The notes beneath the pieces are model-generated. The model saw only the letters and a list, made by a program, of their open reading frames with translations, was not told the origin of the DNA and made no database searches. DNA of 32,223 nucleotides, taken from positions 1 through 32,223 of the forward strand of contig CAIVAS010000080.1 of assembly GCA_903903975.1 (NCBI GenBank). Direction: 5' to 3'. Shown here piece after piece: positions 8,252-16,148 of this stretch. Made by a program: the position numbers and the translations under genes. The stretch comes from an uncultured Burkholderiales bacterium. GTDB taxonomy: Bacteria > Pseudomonadota > Gammaproteobacteria > Burkholderiales > Burkholderiaceae_E. Each line of letters starts with the position of its first letter. Positions within the stretch are counted from its first letter, which is position 1.

Positions 8252-8608
8252 TCATCGTTGCGCGCGCTCGCGGTAAAGCGCGTCGGTGCGGGCTGCGCAG
8301 ATGAAATCGTTGATCGTGACGCCGCCGGCTGAATGGGTTCGCCAGATCACTGTGCAGCGGTCGTAGCCAACCGCAAGATCGGGGCTGTGGTCCTGGCCGT
8401 CGGCCATCCAGGCGAGCGCATTGACGAAACCGATGGTTTGCCACCAGCCGTCAAAGCGGAATCGGGCTTCGATGGCACCGTCGGTGTAGTGCCATGCAGG
8501 CAGGATCAAAAGCTGTGCCGCGATCGCCTCGGTGCTGACCGCGTCACCCGTGCCAAGCGGCCGGCACTGGCCGGTCTGCAACTGATCAAGGCTTGCGGGC
8601 GTCGTCAT
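8252..8608 (-). CDS. Pterin-4a-carbinolamine dehydratase-like protein (PhhB/PCBD family)
   Basis: Family enzymes dehydrate 4a-hydroxytetrahydrobiopterin during aromatic amino acid hydroxylation; many bacteria keep one with no hydroxylase nearby. The 118 residues show W39 and FRFDGWWQTIGFVNALAWMAD, then GQDHSPDLAVGYDRC and WRTHSAGGVTINDFICAA. H74 and H92 fit two active-site His, but the usual HHP pair reads H74-S75-P76, so the second His of the pair is replaced by Ser. Activity may be altered, or the family tolerates this. The start ATG overlaps the stop of the Ste24 protease gene by 4 bases (ATGA), implying translational coupling. Confidence 0.85.
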   Translation of the reverse strand: MTTPASLDQLQTGQCRPLGTGDAVSTEAIAAQLLILPAWHYTDGAIEARFRFDGWWQTIGFVNALAWMADGQDHSPDLAVGYDRCTVIWRTHSAGGVTINDFICAARTDALYRERAQR

Positions 8609-9933
8609 GTCGCCGTGCCGGGCAGTTCGCGGCCAACAAGAGCGCCGTGCCCCGCGCTCGCAGCGCCGAGCCGGGCGAGATGCTTCAGACGCAGCGCTGC
8701 CGGCGGATGCGAGTCGTAGAACGCCGAGTGGATCGGATCGGGCGTGAGCGTCGAGGCATTGTCTTCATAGAGTTTGACCAGCGCCTGGCTCAGATGTTGG
8801 GCATTGGACTGGCGCGCCGCAAAGGCGTCGGCCTGAAACTCGTGGCGGCGCGACATCCAGCTGCCCAGCGGCTGCAAAATGAAAGTGAAAGCCGGCAGCA
8901 CCAGGAAGAACAGCAGCAGCGCATAGCCGCCAAGTCCGTCGCCAGCCAGCGGCGTCGCCCCCAGGCCCTGATAGAACCAGGGCTGACGCGACAGCCAGCC
9001 GAGCAGCCACAGCCCGGCCAGGCTGAGCGCAAAGCTCATCACGATCCGCTTGATGATGTGGCGGTGGGCGAAATGGCCGAGTTCGTGGGCCAGCACCGCT
9101 TCAATTTCGTCAGCCGACAGCCTGGCAAGCAGGGTGTCGAAAAAGACGATCCGCTTGCTGCGCCCGAAGCCGGTGAAGTAGGCATTGCCGTGGGCCGAGC
9201 GCTTGCTGCCGTCCATCACGAACAGGCCTTTGGAGGCAAAGCCGCAGCGGGTGAGCAGCTGCTCGACCCGATCGCGAACCGATCCTGCCTCCAGCGGCAC
9301 AAACCGGTTGAACAGCGGCGCGATCATGGTCGGATAGAGCACCAGCACCGCAAGATTGAAGACCATCCAGACCGCCCAGGTCCAGAGCCACCAGAGCTCG
9401 CCCGCGCGCTCCATCAGCCAGAGCACCGCCATCAGCAGGGGCAGGCCCAGGACGATGGCAATCAGGGTGCCGCGGGCCAGATCGGTGAGAAACAGCGCTG
9501 GCGTCATGCGGTTGAAGCCGAACTGTTTTTCGAGGCCGAACTGCCTGTACCAGGACATCGGGATGTCGATCGCGCCGGCGATCAGGGCGACCGCGCCGAT
9601 CAGCAGGACCTGGCGCCAGAACGGGCTGTCGGGCATCGCGGCGCGCAGCAGCTCGGCCACCAGGCTGATGCCGCCGAAGACAGTGAAGCCCAGCAGCACC
9701 ACGGCTCCCAGCACCGCCTCGATCATGGACAGGCGAACCCGGGCCACGGTGTAGTCGGCGGCCCGCTGATGGGCCGACAGCGAGATGCGCTCGGCGAAGT
9801 CGGCCGGCACGTCGTTGCGATGGCGCGCCACATGGCGGATCTGGCGGCTGGCGAGCCACAGGCGAGTGGCCATCGACAGCAGCAGCGCAGCCAGGAATAA
9901 CACGGTCAGGGTGAGGGCAGGGGATAGGGTCAC
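8605..9933 (-). CDS. M48 family (Ste24/CAAX prenyl protease type) membrane metallopeptidase
   Basis: Integral-membrane zinc protease related to eukaryotic Ste24; bacterial substrates are mostly unknown and bacteria do not prenylate proteins. Counted from GTG 9933 (442 residues), HELGH lies at 283-287 with third ligand Glu365 in the [10 protein letters not shown] motif. Also typical are the [19 protein letters not shown] loop, [15 protein letters not shown], and about seven hydrophobic segments. The open frame extends to a TTG at 9972, but homologue-like sequence begins at [13 protein letters not shown], so GTG 9933 is preferred; neither has a good Shine-Dalgarno. It is divergent from orn, with only 53 bases between starts, and overlaps the pterin dehydratase gene by 4 bases. 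Confidence 0.9.
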   Translation of the reverse strand: MTLSPALTLTVLFLAALLLSMATRLWLASRQIRHVARHRNDVPADFAERISLSAHQRAADYTVARVRLSMIEAVLGAVVLLGFTVFGGISLVAELLRAAMPDSPFWRQVLLIGAVALIAGAIDIPMSWYRQFGLEKQFGFNRMTPALFLTDLARGTLIAIVLGLPLLMAVLWLMERAGELWWLWTWAVWMVFNLAVLVLYPTMIAPLFNRFVPLEAGSVRDRVEQLLTRCGFASKGLFVMDGSKRSAHGNAYFTGFGRSKRIVFFDTLLARLSADEIEAVLAHELGHFAHRHIIKRIVMSFALSLAGLWLLGWLSRQPWFYQGLGATPLAGDGLGGYALLLFFLVLPAFTFILQPLGSWMSRRHEFQADAFAARQSNAQHLSQALVKLYEDNASTLTPDPIHSAFYDSHPPAALRLKHLARLGAASAGHGALVGRELPGTAT

Positions 9934-9986
9934 GCGTGGGGCGAGGCGGTTTGGGCCTCGTGAGACAATCAAAGCGGAGAAAAATT

Positions 9987-10577
9987 ATGTCACAGCCCTT
10001 GCCCGCGACCCCGAATGAATCCCATCTGATCTGGGTCGACATGGAAATGACCGGGCTCAAGCCCGAAGTCGACCGCATCATCGAGGTGGCGGTGGTGGTC
10101 ACCGACAGTGCGCTCAACCTGCTGGCAACCGGGCCGGTGCTGGCGATTCATCAGCCCGATTCAGTGATGCGGGCAATGGATGCCTGGAATACAGCGACGC
10201 ACGGCCGCTCGGGCCTGGTGGCGCGCGTGCGCGAATCCACCGTCACCGAGGCGCAGGCACAGACGGTGCTCCTCGAATTCCTTCGGCCCTGGGTGCCCGC
10301 CGGCAAGTCGCCGATGTGCGGCAACTCGATCGGTCAGGACCGCCGCTTCATGGCCCGGACCATGCCCGAGCTCGAATCCTTTTTTCACTATCGCAATCTC
10401 GACGTCTCGACGATCAAGGAATTGTGCAAGCGCTGGCGGCCCGAGGTGGCGCGATCCTTTGCCAAGCGCAGCGCCCATACCGCGCTGGCCGACATCGAAG
10501 AGTCGATCGATGAATTGCGCCATTACCGCGAGCATTTCTTCCGGATGAACGCCGAGCCGCCGGCTTCAATCGCCTAG
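9987..10577 (+). CDS. orn: Oligoribonuclease
   Basis: 3'-5' exoribonuclease that removes 2-residue RNAs at the end of mRNA decay and clears pGpG from cyclic-di-GMP turnover. The 196 residues contain the full DEDDh set: D18 and E20 in [12 protein letters not shown]118 in [12 protein letters not shown], and H164/D169 in [10 protein letters not shown]. Homologues also have [12 protein letters not shown]. Start ATG 9987 is chosen over the upstream open frame because the family begins just before [17 protein letters not shown] precedes it by about 9 bases. The stop TAG shares its CTAG with the stop of the convergent MATE gene. Confidence 0.97.
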   Translation: MSQPLPATPNESHLIWVDMEMTGLKPEVDRIIEVAVVVTDSALNLLATGPVLAIHQPDSVMRAMDAWNTATHGRSGLVARVRESTVTEAQAQTVLLEFLRPWVPAGKSPMCGNSIGQDRRFMARTMPELESFFHYRNLDVSTIKELCKRWRPEVARSFAKRSAHTALADIEESIDELRHYREHFFRMNAEPPASIA

Positions 10578-11968
10578 CGCGTCGTGGCGTCGATCTGACG
10601 TCGGGCCACGCGCTCGAACAGCACCATCAGCGACAGGCCGGCGAGTGCGACCGCGGCGACCGCTGCGATCCAGAAGCCCGCAACGCCCATGCCCAGGCCG
10701 AATGCCAATCCCCATCCGGCGCCCAGGCCAACCCCCCAGAGTGAGACCGCGAAGATCACCATCGGTGCGACCGTGACCTTCCAGGCACGCAGCGCGAAAG
10801 CGACGGTGCACTGCATGGCATCGAAGACGTGATAGGCCGATACCAGCGCCAGTAAAGACACGGCCACCCGGGCGACTTCCGGGTTGCTGGTGTAGGCGTG
10901 GGCGAGCGGTTCGCGCAGCGCGAAGACCGCGATCGCGGTCAGTATTGCAAGCCCGACCACCAGCTGGATGCCATGCCAGCCGATGCGCCGCGCCGCAGCC
11001 GGGTCGGCTGCGCCGAGCTGCTGGGCCGAGAGCACGCCGGCTGCGCCAGAGAGCGCAAGGGGCAGCATGTAAAGCGCCGCAGCGACATTCGACACGATCG
11101 CATGCCCGCCGACCGTCTCGGTGCCCAGGCGCGCAACCATCAGCGTGACCATATTGAAGGCGCTGACATCGATCAGGTAGGTCCCACCGATCGGCAGGCC
11201 CATTCGCATCAGTTCCTTGAGCGCCGGCCACTTCAGCCAGCCCAGGCCGTGCATGGCGAACGGCCGATAGAAGCTGCTTCGCCGCAGCATCAGCCAGCCA
11301 ATCACGGCCGACACCCAGTACATCACCGCGGGAGCGACACCACAGCCTGCCCCGCCCATAGGTGACAGGCCGGGTATGCCGAGCGCCGGGATGCCGTCCC
11401 AGCCGCCGATAAAGAGCAGATTGAGCGGCACCTTGCAGACCGGGCCGAGCAGGTTGATCGCCATGACCACTCGCGGGCGCGAGACCGCGATGTTCAAGGT
11501 GGTGAAGGCCCTGAACCACAGGGCCGCCGGCAGCCCGAAGGCGAGGGCGTTCAAATACAGCATGGCTCGGTCATTGACCGCCTCGGGGGCGGCTGCGATC
11601 CAGAGCAGCGGTTGCGGGAAGCACATGGCGATCAGGCCGGGGCCGAGCAATGCCAGTGCCATCCATTGACCCTGACGCCAGGTGTCGCCGACCTCGAGCG
11701 GACGGTTGCCACCGAAGTGCTGGGCGGCGATCGGCGAGATCGCCTGCAGTGCGCCCATCAACCCGACATAGACGGTGTAGAAGACGCTCGCGCCGATGGC
11801 GACGGCAGCCAGGTCGGTTGCCGACAGGTGTCCGGCCATGGCGGTATCGATGATGCCGTTGGCCATGACCGCCAGCTGGCCGATGAACATCGGCCAGCCC
11901 AGCGACAGGATCTGGATCGCCGAGGCGCGTCGACTCGATCCGGCCGGGGCGCGCTTAGCGATCGACAC
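10574..11968 (-). CDS. MATE-family efflux transporter
   Basis: Cation-coupled exporter of drugs or metabolites in the inner membrane, related to NorM. The 464 residues have about 12 hydrophobic segments in two MatE repeats: the first opens with [37 protein letters not shown]-like sequence (broken here across residues ~22-60), the second with [32 protein letters not shown] 11968 is selected as start because it gives the family N-terminus ([20 protein letters not shown]); the frame extends upstream to 12049, inside the glycosyltransferase gene, without similarity. It overlaps that gene by 14 bases, implying one transcript. Substrate unknown. Confidence 0.92.
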   Translation of the reverse strand: MSIAKRAPAGSSRRASAIQILSLGWPMFIGQLAVMANGIIDTAMAGHLSATDLAAVAIGASVFYTVYVGLMGALQAISPIAAQHFGGNRPLEVGDTWRQGQWMALALLGPGLIAMCFPQPLLWIAAAPEAVNDRAMLYLNALAFGLPAALWFRAFTTLNIAVSRPRVVMAINLLGPVCKVPLNLLFIGGWDGIPALGIPGLSPMGGAGCGVAPAVMYWVSAVIGWLMLRRSSFYRPFAMHGLGWLKWPALKELMRMGLPIGGTYLIDVSAFNMVTLMVARLGTETVGGHAIVSNVAAALYMLPLALSGAAGVLSAQQLGAADPAAARRIGWHGIQLVVGLAILTAIAVFALREPLAHAYTSNPEVARVAVSLLALVSAYHVFDAMQCTVAFALRAWKVTVAPMVIFAVSLWGVGLGAGWGLAFGLGMGVAGFWIAAVAAVALAGLSLMVLFERVARRQIDATTR

Positions 11969-13667
11969 GACGCAGCAGCCGGAAACGCTCGCGGCGATCA
12001 ACCGGACGCTGACCGCGCCAGGCCGGTCGCCAGGAATTGGGTTCGCCATCGACCGAGAGCGGCCGGTCGGTTCGGTCGGCGACCAGCAGCCATTCGCAAT
12101 CGGGCCGCTCGTCGTTAAGATTCAGCTTGCCGAAATAGGCGAAGGTCGCGCGCTGCGCCGCATCGAGTCCGAGCGTTTTCACGCAGCGATGCCGGCTCGA
12201 GACCACGACGCCGGCCTGCTGTGCCACATCCCGGTAGGTGCTGCGGTAATTGCCGCCCGGCAGCCACAGGGTCATGAGCAGAAACCAGCCCAGCACCACG
12301 CCGCCTGCCGACAACACGACCGAGCGCCACAGGGCCCGCGGCTTGCGCGAGACACGCCAGACGACCAGGGTCAGCCAGGCGACGGTTGCCGCTGCACCAA
12401 GGAGGACCTCGAGCGGATCGATGACCGGTGCGAATCCCACCAGTAATCGTTGCACGCTGTAGGCCATCGGCGCCGGCCATCCGGTCTGGAAGGCGATCCA
12501 GTAAAGCCACAGCGCCAGCCCGATCAGGGTGAAGGTCATCACCGCGAACCAGTCGATCAGGCTGGTCAGCCCGCGGCGGATGGTCGGCAGTCCCAGCGCC
12601 GCCAGCATGGCCAGCGGCGGTACGATCGGCAGCAACCCGGCCTCGGAGCCGACCGGTGCGAGCATGGCCGCCACCAGCAGCATCAGGGCGGTGATCAAGG
12701 GCAGCGCGAGCGCCGGCTCCAGACTGCGCTCGCGCCAGCGCCAGATCGCCCATCCGGCAATCGGCCAGGCCGGCCAGAAAAACCAGATCAGGTTCTCCAG
12801 GGCATAGCGCCCGGTGGCGAGGGTCGGCCCGCTGACCATCAGGGCGTTCCAGTCGAGCCAGGCCTCGCGCCACGACAGTCCTTTGGCACCGATGTATCCG
12901 AGGGCAAGCGGCCATGGCAGAGCGACCGCCAGGGCAATCGCGGCCATCGAGAGCAGCAGGGGGCGCGCCACCAGCCGGAAGGCACCCACCTTCCAGACCA
13001 GCACCACGACCGCCAGTACCAATGCCCCTGCCACCGGAAGGCCGCGAGTCAGCACGCTGAGTCCGATCGCGATGCCGGCGATCGCGCCGCCGGAGCGGGG
13101 CGATTCAAGCGCTCTGGCGCAGCCGAACAGGAAGACGCCGATCCAGACGACCTGGGCCGCTTCGATCGTGGTCTCGTGCAGCCGCGCGAGCAGGCCAAAG
13201 GTGGCGAGCGTGATCAGCAGCGCCGAATCGGCGACCGCCCTGCCGAAATCGGTAGTCGATGCCGAGGCGCCGAAGGGGTCAGCCGGTTGAACGCCGGGGC
13301 GTCGCGCCATCAGCCAGGTGGCTGACCAGACGCACAACAGCATCAGCGCCACCCAGGCAATCGCGACCCAGCGCACGACCAGGTCGGGCCGTAAAAAGGG
13401 AAGCATGCGGATGGCGAGCGCGCCCAGCCAGGCTGACATCGGGCCACCCTCGGTCAGCGGCTCACCCAGGACATTCGGTGCCAGCCAGTCGACCAGCCCA
13501 TTCGGGGCGAGCGACATGGTCCAGGCCACGCCGAAACCGGCGGCGTCGGCAAAGCGCCAGGGATCACGGCCGATCAGGCCAGGCACCGCATACAGGCCGC
13601 ACAGCAGCAGCAGCAGCCACCGGGGCATCTTGGCGGCCTGCAGCGAAGTGACGGTGAACGGTTTCAC
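11955..13667 (-). CDS. GT-C fold glycosyltransferase (ArnT/PMT-like)
   Basis: The 570-residue polytopic protein has a first membrane segment at ~14-32 followed by a GRDPWRFADAAGF loop, which resembles the acidic first periplasmic loop of lipid-linked-sugar transferases of the ArnT/PMT superfamily (DEExYxE in ArnT is here replaced by RDPWRFAD). About ten more hydrophobic segments follow (~90-480), then a soluble tail with RHRCVKTLGLDAAQRATFAYFG and a basic C-terminus. Such enzymes move a sugar from a polyprenyl carrier to lipid A, glycan or protein in the periplasm; donor and acceptor cannot be told. It overlaps the MATE gene by 14 bases and is separated from rpmE by 135 bases. Confidence 0.78.
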   Translation of the reverse strand: MKPFTVTSLQAAKMPRWLLLLLCGLYAVPGLIGRDPWRFADAAGFGVAWTMSLAPNGLVDWLAPNVLGEPLTEGGPMSAWLGALAIRMLPFLRPDLVVRWVAIAWVALMLLCVWSATWLMARRPGVQPADPFGASASTTDFGRAVADSALLITLATFGLLARLHETTIEAAQVVWIGVFLFGCARALESPRSGGAIAGIAIGLSVLTRGLPVAGALVLAVVVLVWKVGAFRLVARPLLLSMAAIALAVALPWPLALGYIGAKGLSWREAWLDWNALMVSGPTLATGRYALENLIWFFWPAWPIAGWAIWRWRERSLEPALALPLITALMLLVAAMLAPVGSEAGLLPIVPPLAMLAALGLPTIRRGLTSLIDWFAVMTFTLIGLALWLYWIAFQTGWPAPMAYSVQRLLVGFAPVIDPLEVLLGAAATVAWLTLVVWRVSRKPRALWRSVVLSAGGVVLGWFLLMTLWLPGGNYRSTYRDVAQQAGVVVSSRHRCVKTLGLDAAQRATFAYFGKLNLNDERPDCEWLLVADRTDRPLSVDGEPNSWRPAWRGQRPVDRRERFRLLRRVDR

Positions 13668-13763
13668 GGGCGAGGCCGATTCGGAGGATCTGCCGCGTCG
13701 CGACAGAGGTCGTCGCAGGGCAGGGCGGGGCCGCTGAACCCCCGCAGACAGCGATGAGACACA

Positions 13764-13790
13764 GGGGCCGACCGCAGCCGGTGCGGCCCC
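13764..13790 (-). terminator. GC-rich hairpin downstream of rpmE
   Basis: GGGGCCG (13764-13770) pairs with CGGCCCC (13784-13790); ACCG/CGGT continues the stem inside, past a single bulged base, closing on a 4-base loop. It lies 13 bases past the rpmE stop on the minus strand. No T-run follows on either strand, so it is not a classic intrinsic terminator; it may protect the rpmE 3' end or act with Rho. Confidence 0.4.
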
Positions 13791-13802
13791 ATCAGAGATT
13801 CG

Positions 13803-14057
13803 TCAGGCGGCTTTGCTGCGTGCGAATTTCTGGCGGAACTTCTCGACACGACCGGTCTCGCTGATGCGCTGCTGGGCGCCGGTGTAGAACGGGTGCGATT
13901 CGGAGCTGACATCCAGCTTGAAGAGCGGATATTCCTTGCCGTCGTCGAGCGTGATCTTCTCGCGAGTGTTCAGCGTCGAGCGGGTGATGAAGCGAAAGCC
14001 ATTCGACATGTCCTGGAACACGACGTCGCGGTACTCGGGGTGGATGCCATCTTTCAT
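13803..14057 (-). CDS. rpmE2: 50S ribosomal protein bL31, type B
   Basis: Large-subunit protein near the central protuberance. The 84 residues run [45 protein letters not shown] and end in RVEKFRQKF plus a basic tail. No Cys is present: this is the zinc-independent (C-minus, type B) paralogue, which in enterics is induced by zinc starvation but in many betaproteobacteria is the main copy. The ATG at 14057 has GAGG 8 bases upstream; the longer open frame (to 14090) has no family match. It lies just downstream of rho on the same strand. Confidence 0.95.
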   Translation of the reverse strand: MKDGIHPEYRDVVFQDMSNGFRFITRSTLNTREKITLDDGKEYPLFKLDVSSESHPFYTGAQQRISETGRVEKFRQKFARSKAA

Positions 14058-14091
14058 GCTGAAACCTCGTGGTTGGGTCGCCGGACGCATT

Positions 14092-14121
14092 TGAATGACC
14101 CGGGTCGAAATGAATGACCCG
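14092..14121. repeat. 11-base direct repeat with palindrome upstream of rpmE2
   Basis: TGAATGACCCG occurs at 14092-14102 and again at 14111-14121, offset by 19 bases. The first copy overlaps the perfect palindrome GACCCGGGTC (14097-14106). It lies between rho and rpmE2, where an rpmE2 promoter would be expected. An operator is possible; it does not resemble a Zur box. Confidence 0.4.
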
Positions 14122-14171
14122 AGCGCAACGCGCCCACGTTCCCGAAATTGTGAAAAGCCCTCGACTCTAGC

Positions 14172-15434
14172 TCAACCGCCTTTTCTCATCAAGTCGAAGA
14201 ACTCATGGTTGCTCTTGGTCTGCTTGACCTTGTCGAGCAGGAATTCCATTGCGGCCAGCTCGTCCATGTCATGGAGCAGCTTGCGCAGGATCCAGATCTT
14301 GCTCAGCTGCTCCTTGGGAATCAGCAGCTCTTCGCGTCGTGTGCCCGACCGGTTGATGTCGATGGCCGGGTAGACCCGCTTTTCCATCATCCGGCGGTTC
14401 AGATGCAGCTCGGAGTTGCCGGTGCCCTTGAATTCTTCAAAGATCACTTCGTCCATCCGGCTGCCGGTATCGACCAGTGCGGTGGCGATGATCGTGAGTG
14501 AACCGCCTTCTTCAATATTGCGCGCGGCACCGAAAAAGCGCTTGGGCCGCTGCAATGCGTTGGCATCAACGCCGCCGGTGAGCACCTTGCCCGAGGCCGG
14601 CACCACGGTGTTGTAGGCGCGCGCCAGCCGGGTAATCGAGTCGAGCAGGATGACCACGTCTTTCTTGTGCTCGACCAGGCGCTTGGCCTTTTCGATGACC
14701 ATTTCGGCCACGGTGACATGCCGGGTTGCCGGCTCGTCGAAGGTCGAGGCCACCACTTCGCCGCGGACCGAGCGCTGCATCTCGGTGACTTCCTCGGGGC
14801 GTTCGTCGATCAGCAGAACGATCAGGACGACATCGGGATGGTTGGCGGTGATCGCATGGGCGATGTGCTGCATCAGCACGGTCTTGCCGGCCTTGGGCGG
14901 CGCCACGATCAGGCCGCGCTGGCCTTTGCCGATCGGCGCAATCATGTCGATGATGCGGGCGGTGTAGTTCTCTTCGGACTTGGTATCGCGCTCGAGCACC
15001 ATCGGCTGGTCGGGGTGCAGCGGTGTGAGGTTCTCGAACAGGATCTTGTTCTTGCTCGCCTCGGGCGGCTCGCCATTGATCTTGTCGACCTTGACCAGGG
15101 CGAAATAGCGCTCGCCGTCTTTGGGCGTGCGCACCTCGCCTTCGATCGAGTCGCCGGTGTGCAGATTGAAGCGCCGGATCTGTGAGGGCGAGATGTAGAT
15201 GTCGTCGGGGCTTGCGAGATAGGAGGTCTCGGGTGTCCGCAGGAATCCGAAGCCGTCTGGCAGCACTTCGAGACAGCCGTCGCCGAAGATCTGTTCGCCG
15301 GTTTTGGCGCGTCGTTTGAGGATCGCGAACATCAGTTCCTGCTTGCGCAGGCGGTTGGCGTTTTCGATGTCGAGGCCGGCGGCCATCTCGATCAGCGCCG
15401 AAACATGAAGGGCTTTGAGTTCTGAAAGGTGCAT
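14172..15434 (-). CDS. rho: Transcription termination factor Rho
   Basis: Hexameric RNA-dependent ATPase that terminates transcription. The 420 residues match E. coli Rho in length and order: N-terminal helical domain ([18 protein letters not shown]), RNA-binding cold-shock-like domain ([12 protein letters not shown], then [20 protein letters not shown], residues ~54-115), Walker A APPKAGKT (178-185), Walker B with D265 in VILLDSITR, then the secondary-site Q and R loops around [26 protein letters not shown]. The C-terminus ends [13 protein letters not shown], as usual. The start at 15434 is preceded by a pyrimidine-rich leader with competing hairpins, suggesting autoregulation. Downstream is rpmE2; upstream is trxA on the same strand, the order seen in many proteobacteria. 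Confidence 0.98.
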   Translation of the reverse strand: MHLSELKALHVSALIEMAAGLDIENANRLRKQELMFAILKRRAKTGEQIFGDGCLEVLPDGFGFLRTPETSYLASPDDIYISPSQIRRFNLHTGDSIEGEVRTPKDGERYFALVKVDKINGEPPEASKNKILFENLTPLHPDQPMVLERDTKSEENYTARIIDMIAPIGKGQRGLIVAPPKAGKTVLMQHIAHAITANHPDVVLIVLLIDERPEEVTEMQRSVRGEVVASTFDEPATRHVTVAEMVIEKAKRLVEHKKDVVILLDSITRLARAYNTVVPASGKVLTGGVDANALQRPKRFFGAARNIEEGGSLTIIATALVDTGSRMDEVIFEEFKGTGNSELHLNRRMMEKRVYPAIDINRSGTRREELLIPKEQLSKIWILRKLLHDMDELAAMEFLLDKVKQTKSNHEFFDLMRKGG

Positions 15435-15620
15435 GGGGGAGCGGGCAGCGAGCGCCTGAGAGGGCCTGACCGGGATACCGGGAATGCATCGGTATCACGC
15501 CGAATCGAGACCGGGAGGCCGGTCGGAGTGACCGGCGAGATGGGTACGGACTAAGGGAGAAACCTGGAGGAAAAAACCAAGACGAAGCTGGCGAAAAGAC
15601 CGAGCAGAAAAACCTGCTTG
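15435..15620 (-). promoter_or_regulatory. Structured, pyrimidine-rich rho leader
   Basis: Read as minus-strand RNA, 15620 down to ~15540 is rich in C and U with few G's (runs such as UUUUUUCCUCC and UUUCUCCC), as expected for a Rho-utilisation site. Next come GCCGGTC (15536-15530), GACCGGC (15524-15518) and CCGGTC (15514-15509): the middle one can pair with either neighbour, not both. A further hairpin GATACCG/CGGTATC (15496-15490 with 15480-15474) and another CCGGTC (15473-15468) follow before the start codon at 15434. This resembles an attenuator; known rho genes are autoregulated by termination in their leader, so that is the likeliest role. No clear promoter hexamers are seen. Confidence 0.5.
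15603..15618 (-). other. Short hairpin between trxA and rho
   Basis: AGCAG (15603-15607) and CTGCT (15614-15618) flank AAAAAC; on the minus strand the loop reads GUUUUU. The 5-bp stem is too weak to claim as a terminator of trxA, yet it falls in the right place. Confidence 0.25.
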
Positions 15621-15727
15621 ATCGTCACGGAGCGATCGGGCCGGCTGATATGCAGCCCTGATCGACAAGTCCGGCGTCTGCCGCAACGATCGCTGCAGCC
15701 GACGCAATCACGCGAGGATACGACGAA

Positions 15728-16048
15728 TCAGAGGTGGCTGTCCAGAAACGCTGTCAGCTGCGATTTCGACACGGCACCGACCTGGCTGGCGACTTCTGCG
15801 CCGTCCTTGAACAGTTTGAGTGTCGGGATACCGCGGATGCCGAAGCGCTGGGCGGCGCCGGGGTTGTCGTCGACATTGACTTTCACGACCTGGACCTTGC
15901 CGTCGTAGGTCTTGGAGACCTCGTCGAGCAAGGGGGCGATCATCTTGCAGGGGCCGCACCATTCGGCCCAGTAGTCGACCAGTACCAGACCGTCCGTCTT
16001 GAGAACGTCGGCGTCAAAGTTATCGTCGGAAGTGTGTTTGATGTCCAT
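15728..16048 (-). CDS. trxA: Thioredoxin 1
   Basis: Small cytoplasmic dithiol reductase that keeps cysteines reduced and donates electrons to ribonucleotide reductase, methionine sulfoxide reductase and others. The 106 residues contain the W30-C31-G-P-C34-K active site, [16 protein letters not shown], the [13 protein letters not shown]-like strand and cis-Pro75 in [10 protein letters not shown]. Length is normal. ATG at 16048; divergent from the addB-like gene, whose start is 100 bases away. Downstream is the rho leader, the common trxA-rho order. Confidence 0.97.
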   Translation of the reverse strand: MDIKHTSDDNFDADVLKTDGLVLVDYWAEWCGPCKMIAPLLDEVSKTYDGKVQVVKVNVDDNPGAAQRFGIRGIPTLKLFKDGAEVASQVGAVSKSQLTAFLDSHL

Positions 16049-16148
16049 ATCGGGGCCTTGGTTCGGGGCCTGGGGATCCCTGTACCGCGTCGCGGCAGGG
16101 CGGTTTACTGCTTCGGCTAAATTACCATAGCTCGATGCGGCCTGCCCT

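Noticed and set aside
8593-9900. A 435-codon plus-strand open frame opposite the M48 peptidase
   Set aside because: The minus strand has HELGH, a third zinc ligand and membrane segments; the plus frame is Gln/Arg/His-rich with no motif.
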